Part shown: in pieces, positions 1 to 11,772 of the stretch
How the letters are laid out: every line of letters begins with the position of its first letter
Numbering within the stretch: position 1 is the stretch's first letter
NCBI GenBank assembly: GCA_963682055.1
Contig: OY821745.1
Span: 4,161,501 to 4,225,500 of the forward strand
Length of the DNA stretch: 64,000 nucleotides
Source of the DNA: Primula veris
Taxonomy: Eukaryota > Streptophyta > Magnoliopsida > Ericales > Primulaceae
Direction of reading: 5' to 3'
Notes under the pieces: model-generated
Databases searched by the model: none
Told to the model about the DNA's origin: nothing
What the model saw: only the letters and a program-made list of their open reading frames with translations
Translations under genes and position numbers: made by a program

Positions 1-3000
1 CTATAACTCCTTTTGAAAGGATGCACACGAGAACCAAAATGATTATAAGGGGCCCCAGAGTCATTTCCTACTAGCCCTCCTGCAAACGGGCATTCCCCTG
101 CTACATTCTTGTTGGAAAGCCCATTCAAATATTCATTTAGAGTCATTTCAACCTCTTTGTTATCGTTTCCAAGAACACTGGACGCAACTGCTTTAATATT
201 CTCCCAAGATGGTTTTGCATTCAAACTACTTTCGCCAGTTCTTTTGCTCTCTTTCTTGCCATCACCAGGATGATCAGAATCAACAAAGACGGAACTAGGG
301 TCAGGGGTTTTAAACCATTTTGCACTCAAACTTTGTTTACTTGCTTTCGAACTTTGTTTACTCTCTTCCCTGCCATCGCTAGAATTATCAGAATCAACAA
401 ACACGGAACTGGGGTCAGGGGCAGAAAAGGTATTCGATCCTTGGGTGGTAAATACACGCCCTATTCTGTCATATAATGGTTGACGCGCAAAAGTAGGACC
501 ATCAGTCACATTTGGCTTGTTCTTATCACCCACTGTACCCTCTGGTTCTTTCTTCTTTCCATTTTCTGCAACTGCTCAATCCAAATTAAAAAACGCCCAA
601 ATAAGCCAAATATATACAAGTAGTTTAATAAACAAATATGCAATACCCACTCTGTCCCAAATAGATGGTTCGCCTTTCGATTTATGTTTCTCAAATTAAG
701 GTCCAGTTTCTACTTCAGGATATGGTTATTTTGGCAGTTTCCAATTTTTATACCCTTATTTTAAGCCTTTTGAAATAAAAAAACACAAATACTATCCAAC
801 TTTTATTTCTTCGAAGAATACAACTTTTGCTTCTTTGAAAATTAGACTCAAGATCACACATTTCATATTTCCAATTAAGACAATAATGTCATCAAGAATT
901 CTGATTCAATTGCTTATGTCCAATCAAGTAATTAAAGTATTAGAGCAAACATAAATAACGTTAAGATTAAGCAATTTACAACTCCAACCCCAAGGTTAAC
1001 CCCAAGCCCAAACCCTTGAACGAACTAGTATAAACTCTACGTCAATTAAGAAACAGATTATCAGCATACTAAACTATGACTTAAAAGCGTAGTCATGTAG
1101 AATTGCAACAATTTTTTATAAAAGTTCAAATCTGTGATTCAACCAATAAACTGCCTTCGCCAATGTATGCATGGGTTGGGTTTGTAACGTAACATAAACC
1201 GCACTCTACTTCAAAAGTTGCGGATTAATTTAGAATTTTAATTTACATCAGTTGGTGTCTAAAGAAATCTTTGGCCTTGATATCACCAATTAACGCCACA
1301 TAATAGCTAGCCCCTGAATCACTTAAAATGTTGAGTAGTTTTTCAAGAAGTTCTAAATTGTGGATTCAACTGTTAATGAGTGGCAAGATGGATAACATAT
1401 TGACAAGTGACGGTGTGGCCTATTTATTAGCCTTTCTTAATTCGTGGATAAAAACAAAAACAGACTTTTTAAAAAGTAAATCACTAAACTTAATGTGCAA
1501 CTAAAGTTGGGTAAATGCTTCCATACCAATCTGAGACTCGGAAACTGCAATCATGCAGTTTTGCAATATATTTGACAAATTTTGAATAGCTTCGGGATTC
1601 TGCAAAGAAGGGGCTGTTTCATTAGAGGTCACATCAAGGAAAATCTTCGAGAGAGCTTCCCCAATAGGCCCTGGAACATCTTTCAATATGTCGGAAAAAG
1701 CTTTGTTGATATTTGGTAAGGGGTGAGATGCACTAGCTGATGGTTTTGGAGTAGAATCCACAGAAGAGGTTTTACCCTTTTCTTTATACACGATAGCTGT
1801 TATCCTTAGTGGGTTCAAAGACTGCCTTATTATGTCAGATAGGTCATCATCATCGGCGAGGGTGACGGAATCACCGTCTTCGTCAAGGTAAGTGAGTCTG
1901 AGGTCGACTTCGGGAGACAACTTGAAAAGAGAGAGCACTTTCTCTCTCAAGCCAACGAAAGAAAGGTTCAATTTTCCAGCTTCATTGACATGTACGTTAA
2001 AGCGCCGGAGTGTTTTTGCATAAGTAACCTGAAGACATTTGATCATACATGTTATTTGTATACATGACCAAATAATCGGATACAAAAACACACACACCAT
2101 GCAAGTACACCATAAACATAAACAAATTTTAACACTTTCAATCTATCCCCCCCGGTCTACACAATAAAGAGCACAAACCCTAGATAAAGTAACACAAAAA
2201 CGGAAGAAATTACTAAAGAAATTATTGTTTAACCAATGATGGTAGAGTCAAACAAGAAATCAAGATCATAGTTAACACAAAAAACCCACAAATTATAAAA
2301 ATTACAGATCCTACACTTTCAGATCGGTCCTCAGTCCCCACACTTAGAATCACAAACACTAAAAAGATAACAAACAAAAACACAGAAACAGATACATTTA
2401 TCCAAACAAACAGAGGCATATAGAATTATAAATTTGGGCAACTTTTGTTTACTCGTATGATTTGAACTTGTTAAAGTTTTACTACTAACTTTGTCCCAGT
2501 AGGCTATAAGTTACGCTTTAAATTAGCTAAAAATATAATGCTCTAGAAAATCAGTCAAAACGGTTTTTTTTTAATTTACCCATACAATTCAAAACCCAAT
2601 TAAAGTTACATCTGGGGAAATTGATTCAAAAAAATAAACAGATAACAAACACCCAAACACAAGCATGCATAGTATTACAAAATCAACATTCAAAAGTACT
2701 TAGCACAGTCATGTTAAAGATTACAAAAATTATCATTCTTTATCTCAATTACTGTAAAAAAAGGAAGGAAATTGATTAAACCGTAATAAAGTCTCCATCT
2801 AAAAAGCATAAAAACACTAATAAATAATTATCTGATAGTATAGTCTAATTTAGCAGTAATTTAACCTAAACTGTAGATTAGACTATAAATTTTAAAAAAA
2901 AAACAGACAGATACCCAAACAGATACATGCATAGTATTACAAAATTACCAATTCATAACTTAATTATTGTGATAAAAGGAGGCAGTTGATTAAAACCGAC

Positions 3001-3587
3001 AAAAGCCCTAGAAAAATTACGTAAAATATCAACCCGTAGCAGAACAAAAGATACACAAACACAAACATGCATACGATTAGTGAATCACTAATAATAAAAA
3101 AAGCAATTATTGTATAAAAAAAGAGGCAATTGATAAACAATTTAGAACCTACAAAAACCCTAGAAAAGTTTTCTAGGAGAACAATAGATAGATAAACACA
3201 AGCATGCATGTGATAATTTACAAAATCACTGATCATAGCTTAATTACTGTTAAAAAAAAAGGTGTAAAATTAAATTACCTTGATCACGATAATAAAAAAA
3301 TAACACGTACAGATATCCAAACACAAACATGCATACAATTAGTGAATCACTAATAATAATAAAGCAATTATTGTAAAAAAAAAAAAGGTCAATTAAATAA
3401 ACAATTAAAAACCTAAAAAACCCTAGAAAATTGCACAAAAAAAGTAGCAGAAAAATAGATAGACAAACACAATCATGCATATAATAATTTATAAAAACAC
3501 CGATCATAGCTTAATTACTGTTAAAAAAAAAAGAGGTAAAAAGGAGAGGTAAAATTAAATAACCTTGATCACGATAGTAGACTCCAT
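1..3587 (-). CDS. NBR1: NBR1/Joka2-type selective autophagy receptor, 5' part
   Basis: NBR1 proteins bring ubiquitinated cargo to autophagosomes by binding ATG8 and by oligomerising through an N-terminal PB1 domain. Visible exons (minus): exon 1 at 3564-3587 (MESTIVIK, ends AAG|GT); exon 2 at 1527-2028 (starts VTYAKTLRRF); exon 3 from about 571 (or 565) to the window start. Phases agree across all three. Exon 2 carries the PB1 fold: basic KTLRRF at the start and the acidic OPCA motif LDEDGDSVTLADDDDL later. Exon 3 is a low-complexity linker containing a repeated PDPSSVFVDSD motif and ends with HPFKRSY at the window edge. The ZZ, four-tryptophan, LIR and UBA parts expected in the family lie beyond position 1. 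The exon-2 donor (GGTATGG) was chosen because it keeps the frame; without splicing, exon 2 would stop at 1501. Family call is strong; the exact acceptor of exon 3 is not. Confidence 0.88.
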
Positions 3588-3590
3588 CTC
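2640..3590. repeat. Tandem array in NBR1 intron 1 (period about 130-145 bp)
   Basis: A recurring block centred on AAACACAAGCATGCAT recurs near 2655, 2925, 3061, 3196, 3323 and 3467, with associated AAAACCCTAGAAAA, TTAGTGAATCACTAATAATA and CTTAATTACTGTTAAAAA segments. Units alternate in type, giving a higher-order period near 265 bp. The array runs from the intron into exon 1, so the exon-1/intron junction is part of the repeated unit. A second copy of that junction (ATCGTGATCAAG|GTAATT on the minus strand) sits at 3277-3290. Confidence 0.75.
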
Positions 3591-3636
3591 TAGAGAGAGA
3601 AAATCGTAATTGGTGAGATGAAAACCCTAGAAAAAT

Positions 3637-3654
3637 AGAGAGAGAGAGAGATTG

Positions 3655-3691
<37 letters not shown>
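3637..3691. repeat. GA and TA microsatellites upstream of NBR1
   Basis: A short (GA)n run at about 3637-3651 is followed by an uninterrupted (TA)n tract to about 3691, starting some 50 bp upstream of the NBR1 start codon. The TA tract may overlap the core promoter; no separate TATA box can be picked out. Confidence 0.85.
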
Positions 3692-3693
<2 letters not shown>

Positions 3694-3699
3694 ACTTGG

Positions 3700-4570
3700 A
3701 TTATGAGAATTTAATAATGGTCCCAATGTTTGGACTATGTTTAGATTTACTCCATAGAATTTCAATTAATTGATATTAGTGGCAAATTTACATATAATAC
3801 AAATTGGAAGGCGGCATTTCTTGTTGTGTACGCGTTTATATACATAATTTATATATACACCAGCTATATAACTCGGTTTATGTGTACTGTGTATGTATAT
3901 ATACGATGAGATAGCGTTACGTTTTGAGGTTGTATAGTATTTTACTTGGATTAAGATAATTTAATCATGATACCGATGTTTAGACTATGCTTAGATTTAC
4001 TCCATGGAATTTCAATTGAGTAATATCATAGGCAGTTTACAGGTTGATGTTCGCGTTTTAGATTGATGAAATCATTAGTTTTTTACAGCGTATTAAAAAG
4101 CTCGCTCTAAAACGGATTGAGACTCGTTTTTACCAGAAACTTACAAAAAAAGTCCAGTTTTAGCCTAAAGCTTGAAAAACTCAAAAAACAGCACTTTAAA
4201 CGTGTCAATGCTCAAAACTCAAAAAACTTAAGCTTTAGTTAAGAAAAAAAAAATGTAGTTTCACAAATTGGTACAAACACAAAAGCAACTCTGCGGACCG
4301 TTTATAGTTTATAATTTCGGTTTTGTTCTTAAAAATTGTGAACCGAAAAAGAACTTTGGTTTATAGTTTCGAAGCCGATAAAAAACTGAAACCAGAACAA
4401 AACCGTAAACCAAAATATAACCAAAAATTAAAATGAAAACCAAAAACCTAATATTTGGTTACACATTCAATAATTGTTTACATAGTTACCTTTGGAACAT
4501 TAACTTTTGATCATCACTTGAGAATCTGAGATTAGTCAATTATCATATTGCCATGTCACTTATTTTTTCA
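3700..4570. other. Spacer without a recognised gene
   Basis: AT-rich sequence upstream of NBR1. Segments around 3690-3770 and 3930-4020 are diverged copies of each other (TTTGGACTATG/TTTAGACTATG followed by CTTAGATTTACTCCAT-type sequence). 4300-4450 is rich in AACCGAAA/AACCAAAA simple-repeat sequence. No coding frame with family resemblance was seen. Confidence 0.6.
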
Positions 4571-4571
4571 T

Positions 4572-5089
4572 GAAAACATAGTAATGACATTTTATAGGGT
4601 AAATTAGTCTTTAGTGACATGAGTTTTGGCCTATTTTAGGATAAATGACCTAAGTTTTTTTAATTTCGATTTTGTGACCTAAGTTTAACTTTGTTAGCAT
4701 TTAGTGACCTGCCATCCTATTTTTCAAAAAAAAAACATATTTCGTGCTAAAAGAACTAAAATACCCTCAGATTTTGGAGGAAAATTTCAGTTTAATGAGG
4801 GTATTTTAGTCCTTTTAGCAAGAAATATGTTTTTTTTTTTTTTTGAAAAATAGGATGGCAGGTCACTAAATGCTAACAAAGATAAACTTAGGTCACAAAA
4901 CCGAAATTAAAAAAACTTAGGTCATTTATCCTAAAATAGGCCAAAACTCAGGTCACTAAAACTAATTTACTCCATTTTATATTTACCCGATTGTCACATA
5001 GTTCTCTGCTGCTACTAGCAATATAGAATCCAGAAACAAAAACAAAACAATGCAGATATATACTTAATTAATGTACCTCATATGTATAT
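4572..5089. repeat. Duplicated segment, copy filled by a MITE
   Basis: Apart from the MITE, this segment (GAAAACATAGTAATGA... to CCTCATATGTATAT) is nearly identical to 6414-6547, which lies directly next to the stop codon of the MATE gene. It therefore looks like a duplicated piece of that gene's 3' flank, separated from the original by about 1.3 kb of LTR-like sequence. Confidence 0.85.
4597..4972. mobile_element. 376-bp MITE, long terminal inverted repeats, 9-bp target duplication
   Basis: The two halves are inverted copies of each other: the left starts GGGTAAATTAGTC and the right, read in reverse complement, starts GAGTAAATTAGTT; similarity continues through GAGTTTTGGCCTATTTTAGG and most of the arm. 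It is flanked on both sides by CATTTTATA (4588-4596 and 4973-4981). A paralogous stretch at 6414-6547 carries a single CATTTTATA (6432-6440) with no insert, which fixes the ends. A 9-bp duplication and long inverted repeats are typical of Mutator-like (MULE) non-autonomous elements. There is no coding capacity. Confidence 0.9.
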
Positions 5090-5091
5090 TC

Positions 5092-6410
5092 TGTTGGAAA
5101 AACCATGTTTAACATGATAGTTTTCAAATGGTCACGAGACCATCTTTGAGTCAAGATTTCAAGTGACACCCGTTGTATTTTGGTACCATACTCAAGACGG
5201 TTGAGTAGATGGTATGACAAGGTTCGTAACGGTATGTTGCATGACCTATTCGGAGAATGTGAGTGAATGAAAATTGGCGTCAAATATTGGGGTTGAGAAA
5301 AAGGAAAACTCTTAGTGCTGAAAAATGGGTTTAATGAGGATAACTCATTGGGAATTGTCCCACATTGGGTTCAGCTCGTCGGGCGTTCAGCTCGATGGAT
5401 TCAGCTCGTCGGGTTCAGCTCGTCGGGTTCAGCTCGACGGATTCAGCTCAACGGATTCAGCTCGATGGGAAAAGTGCGCCTGTTCGGGAAAAACGTACCT
5501 GTTCGGGAAAAGCGTGCCTGTTTGGGAAAAGTGCGTCTGTTCGGGAAAAACTTCCAGCAAAGCTGTAACTGTTGCAATAAATATGAATTCATTGCAAAGT
5601 TAATACTGCAGTTTCGAATTTAAAAAAAAAAAACTGACAGTAGTAAAGTAACTTTAATGGCTGAGATACTCAGCAAGCCTATAAATAGGTAGACCCCCCA
5701 CATGTCAAAGAAAATTCTGAAATAAAACACAGGAGCATATATCGTCTCTCAAAAAACAGCATTACATTTTAGTCAGAGAGAGCCACCCACCAACAGCTCG
5801 ACCTTGACTCGTCGCCAGTTTTCGGTGAGTCATCCGAGACGTTGTATTTTGGGATCGAAGCGCCAAACATAACCAGAAACCTCAAAGGTGGTTAGGCGAA
5901 TATCGGTTAAGGGCATACCGTTAAACAGTAGCATCGTCTATTTATTTTCTGTCCTTTTTTATTTCATTGTATTTATATAATTTAATTTCAGTATTTCAAT
6001 TTCATGTTCTTAGCTCTAACATTTAAATTCTGTTTTACCTTTCTGTAATTTATTTAAAGTACTGTTTCAATCCTGTAATTTAATTCTGTAATTAGATTAG
6101 TTTCATTTCAGTCCTGTAATTTATTTACAGAAACAGTCCAGCAGTTTAGTAATTATACTATTATGTCTGGCAGTTTTTTTTAATTAACAAACAGTCCAGC
6201 AATTTAGTTTTATTCTATACTGTCTGACAGTTTCGTTTAATTACAAACCAGTCCAGCAGTTTAATAATTTATATTAATCTGTATGGAATTTTAATTAATT
6301 GCATTTACTTTCTGCAAGTGTCGGAATTTGTAATAGAGTCACATTCCATTATATAAATAAAATTGTTTATTTCTTTTTAGTCTTTGCATTTTAAATTATT
6401 GTTTTTACGT
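5092..6410 (+). mobile_element. LTR-like retrotransposon block (probable solo LTR or fragment)
   Basis: The block starts TGTTGGAAAA, contains TTGTCCCACATTGG (a frequent motif in plant LTRs), a TATA box CCTATAAATAGG near 5678-5690, AATAAAACA further down, and then long T-rich repeated sequence. Two internal arrays stand out: about seven copies of a TTCAGCTCGTCGGG-like unit (5372-5468) and four of a GTGCGCCTGTTCGGGAAAA-like unit (5474-5551). Diverged repeats with CAGTCCAGCAGTTTA occur at 6130-6270. No gag or pol frame is present and I could not match a 5-bp target duplication, so the right end is uncertain. Confidence 0.5.
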
Positions 6411-6413
6411 ACA

Positions 6414-6547
6414 CGAAAACCATAGTAATGACATTTTATATTTACCCGATTGTCACATAGTTCTCTGCTGCTACTAGCAATATAGAATCCAGAAACAAAA
6501 ACAAAACAATACAGATACATACTTAATTAATGTACCTCATATGTATA
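6414..6547. repeat. Duplicated segment, empty-site copy
   Basis: The match to 4572-5089 without the MITE. It ends six bases before the MATE stop codon (minus strand, 6553), so it probably forms that gene's 3' untranslated region. Confidence 0.85.
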
Positions 6548-9500
6548 TCCTATTACCTATTGTATATTTGTATTAATACATTAAGATTTGAATCTTTACG
6601 AACGAGCTCATAGCCTTCTTTAGGTACTCCTGCATTAGAAAAATCAGCTTCGACAAACTCAATTTCCGATGGCAGGTTAGACGCTTGAACTCGCTCTATA
6701 GCTTTTCTTGCCTGTGAAATGATAAACCAAGTTTAGTCCCGGAAATTTATCATTGTGTAATAATAACACTAATTAAGCAATTCTTATTTTATATTCTTAC
6801 TTGATGCTCCCAATCTGTGTAAATGGTGAGAACCAAAAGAAGCGATGTTTGTGTTGCACTCCCGCCAATAATTCCCATCCATAAACCCTGAAAAATAATT
6901 TTTCTTATCTATCAGTGTATAGACCCAGAATGACAAAGCATATCTTCGTGTACAATTGAAGTTTTCGGTGTTCTGTTGGTTTCAGTTCCTTTTCACACTA
7001 GTTCAAATACATTATACAGTTATACTATCTATTTATCTTTTCTTGTCCTAAAAAGGATCAGCTCCCTAAAGAATGTTCAGTGTTATATGTTCTTACAAGA
7101 TAAGTTGCAACTTGGTCTTTCCGTTTTATGATCCTGTTCTTATAGGAGCTTCAGCTTAGTAAAATAAACAATTTATTGCGACATCTTCGACAATTTATTT
7201 GAATTACTCTTGATAAGTACTCCATTTAGCATTTAATAAGAAAACAGATTTAGTGGAACATGGAGGAGAATACGGTGGATCAGTTTTCGAAATCAATATA
7301 ATACCTTCTAGAATAAGGCATCGCAAACTCATCCTATTAGTTTAGAATTTAGACAAAGAAAATAGTAATTACTGACATGTTGTTGACTCTTACCTTCCCT
7401 TCAAAGTGAAAAACAAAAGTCAAAATGATTGTGAGAGGAATGCCAACGAGATAGTAAGCCCCGAGATTAACATAAGCACCCTTTTTCTGCCACCCACATC
7501 CTCTTGCAGTACCTTCATTTCATATATGATAACTTAAAAATTCAAAACCAACTGAAAACAAAATAGAAAAAATAGAACAGGAACTAACCAGATAGTACAG
7601 CTTGCATTCCATCCATGAAATTCGATATTACTAGCACCGGAATAACAGAAGCCACAAACTTGACAATTATTTTGTCGTTGGTATATATGTATCCCCATAT
7701 ATTGCTTGATAGAAGCAAAACTAGGTTTACAAAGAGACCTTCTGCAGCAGCAAGACATAAGCCAACTTGAACAGAGTTTTGCAACTTGTGGTTGTCCTGC
7801 TCCAAGTTCATTCGAAACTCTTGTACTGCAAAGCACCAAAATACAAATAGGGCAAAGACTTTACAAACTTGAAAACTATATATTGAGCAAAACTGCTTTA
7901 CAAAAACTTGTATGCTAAAGTCTGTAAGCTTGATCAAGAGAATGGAATTACAACATCCTTTTGTGTTCAATGCACTGTTGGCACATCAATTTTTGTTTGT
8001 GTTTTTGTTAAGAGTTCTTTTGCTTGTATAGGCATAATAGAATTACCCTTACTGACTTGCCTTAAAGCGCTGCTGAATCCATACGGGATTCTGAAGACCA
8101 GTGAACATGTATCGTAGCTGCGAAAGAGTAGAATGGTATTATAATCATATGAATCACAGTGGGATATTACTTTAAAAATGTATAAAAAGACGTCTTTCTA
8201 TTTTGGCACCTTGAGGTATCTGGTTACAGATTCTAATGTGTCAATATGGTTATATTCATTACAACAAAAATACCAAGGCTAATTTTTTCCAAAAAGAAAT
8301 GTACATTTTCCGATATTGGGTTCAGTACCATTTTTAAACAGCATTGGATGACTAGATTTATAAGCTATAGTTTTTTTCAAAAGAATCTGATTGAAATGTA
8401 AGTGAGATGGAGTATACAAAAACTTCTTTCTACTCATTAAATCCAGTTCTGGTCCAGTATACAATGAAAAAGGGACAACATATAGAAACGAGAAGTAACC
8501 TGATTGCCATCATTGATGTCTGAAGCTTCGGATTTGGCAGAAGACCAGACATAAGAACTAAAAACTCGTATGCCCAATATTCCAAGCTGATTCAATATGC
8601 ACATATAGCTAATTTAAAACATAAGGAGCACAATATTTGAACAAAGATACCTAAATAAACAGATATCATTAACAAGATTACTGATATGCGTACAGACTAC
8701 AGAGCACCCAGAGTATGGCAAAGGTTTCAACCGGGAGGGACTGGTTGTGTAAATCTGGAAAATTACTTCATTTCTAATATTACACAATCAGTCCTCTCTT
8801 ATAATCTTGTCATTTTTCCAGTGAAAGAAATCATTTTCCTTTTACCAAAATTGCTTTTGAAGATATATATGCTAGAGGCTCACCAAATCATAAAAGCCGA
8901 AGGAATAGCCAGCGAAAGGAAACTGATTAAATCTTTCAGACCTTCTTTTGAGAACCCTGTCCAAGTTTCTCGACAAGCAGGCGCAAAGCGAATATAAATA
9001 CCCAACAATACAACATTAATCCAGTAAGAAATTGCAGTTGAAAGAGCAGCCCCTTTGTTTTCAAATCGTATTCCAAAAACAAGAACCCAAGCAATCGGTA
9101 CATGAATAGAAGTCGTCAAAACAGTGGCGACGATTAAAGGTTTTACGTTATTTTGTGCCTGTAAAAATCTGACCTGACATTGAAGGAGGGAGTAAGGAAC
9201 TAAACTTGGGATTAACCATTTTGCATATACACCTGCTTGTGCGGAAATTTCGGGGTCTTGTCCACATAGTTTAAAAATCTGTTCTGTGAAGTTCCAGATA
9301 AATGATATGGGGATGCTAACTAGCAGAAGTACAAACATAGCTCTTTGTAAGTGTATACCCAACATGTTATATTGTTTTGCTCCATAAGCTTGTCCCAAAA
9401 ATGAATCTAGTGCACTAGCCATTCCAAGCTGAACTTGGAAAAAAATAAAAAAAGTTATCACAACTTTATCTGAGCAATTACACAAACAATAGTGACGACT

Positions 9501-10217
9501 GAAGGAGCAAATTGAGAGAAATATGAATCAAAATCCATTCTTACTAATCTTAAAGACCAAAAAAGAATACAACTAGCTCTGTCACCTAATTACCTAAAGT
9601 TCTTTCTCTACCTTTTGTAGTCTCGAGAGTCGGAATTAGCCTTTTCATTTTATATAGTAGTTAAGATCTTGCTCTAGGAAATTGTTTCAGAATGCTATAT
9701 CAACAAAGTACTCCAAATTATAAACATGTTTACATCCAGAGGTATGAAATAGTAGTTCTTTTCGGCATTCTCATGTCTAATTCTGGCACTGGGGCAGTTT
9801 GGATGGATATAGTGTTTCCGATCTTACAAACAAGGCCGCTATGAAATATATTTGTGAGAAGTGTTTTTAATAAGAATAAGGTTGTTTCTCTTATTTTTTA
9901 GCTCTTTCTATAATGCAAGTCTTTATTAACAGCTAACGAGACTCCAACACTTATTTTAGAAGGCCAACGATGATAATGGTTGAGGTTGGCAACTCTAAAA
10001 TGAAATTGTTAATTGTGCCTGTTAATTACAAATGATTATCAAGATTTCATTACGGCAATGAAGTAAAAAAGAAAAAACGAAAGAACATGAGGGAAGGGAG
10101 CGAATAGCACCCCAGAGGTTACTGGTGGATAGAAACAATCGCAGTCACCAGATCGATTATGCTTTTGATCTTGGAACCATTTTATTCCGTTCCAATCAAG
10201 ATCCAAAGTGCCGAGAG

Positions 10218-11772
10218 CAGTGGCGGAGCCAGCAATTTGTGTCAGGGGGTCACTGAAATTCCTATCCGCTGTTCTAGTTGCAGTGTAGTTAGGTTCTAAG
10301 TGAGGTTGCAACCACAGTTGAAACCCAGTGTATTAATGGACAGAACTGTAAAAAGTTAAATGTATTTTGAATTAAATCACACGCACATTTAACAACGGAG
10401 TTCACCTGACTAGGCTACGTCTCCGGGGCACTTACCCAGATTATGATATTATAAAAAGCTTACAATATAGGACTCAAGTCTTAACGAAAAACACTTAGAC
10501 TCCCTCTAGGTTTTTCTGTCTATCTCTATATTGCTCCTACTCTATAACTATCACTTATAAATCAATGGCATCCCACCATTGTATTCTTTTTAAAGCTCAC
10601 GTGTATTCTCTCAAGAATGGGTTCTTTATAAATTAGAACACACAAACTTTTACAAGCTAAGTTATCAAGTATATAAGCAAGTAAAAACAATCTTCTATTC
10701 TTCAATATCTTTTGATTGTTTTTGACTTTATTGATTGGCTTCAATCTTCCCGTGCATTGCGTGATAATTCAGCATTGATTGACTCCAACCATCTTTTCTT
10801 AATACCTATTAAATAACAAGTTTAAAAGTATGAGTTAGTCTTTTCCTTTGAAAGTAAATATAAAGATAATATCTTTTAAAGATAATATCTTTTCATAATC
10901 ATACATATCATTCAACTCCATATACTCAATCTTTAAACGTGTCTTTACTGAATATGATAAAGATCAAACATTGAAACAAGTGATAAGACCAAGCATAAGA
11001 ATAGAAATACACATTAAAAAGAAACATATCCTTATAAACTAATCTCTTTATAACTTCTAGATATTCTCAATTTACGCATATTAATCTTTTAAGATCAGAT
11101 GAGAATATGTTCTGCATGCTGTAGAACAATTAATAATTAATAAATAACAACTATGCAGATTTTACAGAACTAGACAGAATACTGCTGAGCAGCAGGTTGG
11201 AACTGTGGTTGCAACTGAGGTTGCAACTGGTACTTGAAACCTGTCACTACTGACTTAGTAGGTTGTAACTGAGGTTGCAACTGTTACTTAAAACCTGTTA
11301 ATACTGTCTTAGTTCTTAACAACAGTTAGGATTTATTTAGTGAAAACCAATAGACAATAAACAATATTTAGACCAGAAATCTGGTCTAACAGTCACAAAA
11401 TTTATCTAAAATCAACTAAAGTAACATAATATTTAAAATATAAAAGGGGGCAAATTTTGTAACCCTTAAATGTTATAGGAACTAATAGTTTGAAACTCAA
11501 AACTATAAAGGCTAAATAAAATTTGAGTTGAAACTACATGAACCTTGTGTAGTTTATATCAACAATGGTACACAAAAAACTGTCATTTAATTAGATAAAC
11601 AAAATTGATAACTACTTGTTTTGATGATTTAAGAGTTATGTGTTTTTTTCTGCAACAATCAAGATCACTATTTTTAACTTACATGCAAAGTACAAGACTA
11701 TAAAAGCTATTTAGTGGCAAAATTCCAAGAGGCTCGTGTGACCACTCTGGACCTACTGTGACTCCGCCACGG
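10218..11772. mobile_element. hAT-like non-autonomous element in MATE intron 1
   Basis: Begins CAGTGGCGGAGCCAG and ends CTCCGCCACGG, giving an 11-bp terminal inverted repeat with one mismatch. Flanking 8-mers GCCGAGAG (10210-10217) and GCCAAGAA (11773-11780) match at six of eight positions, consistent with an aged hAT target duplication. It is 1.55 kb with no transposase frame. Inside, at about 11190-11310, a GAGGTTGCAACTG-containing segment is tandemly repeated. Confidence 0.6.

Noticed and set aside
2640..3590. CRISPR-like array
   Set aside because: The spaced repeats are diverged tandem units of an intron with similar rather than unique spacers, in a plant gene.
5315..5623. Three overlapping plus-strand open frames of 67-102 codons
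   Set aside because: They are all created by the short tandem arrays in the LTR-like block and read the same repeats in different frames; no protein family is visible.
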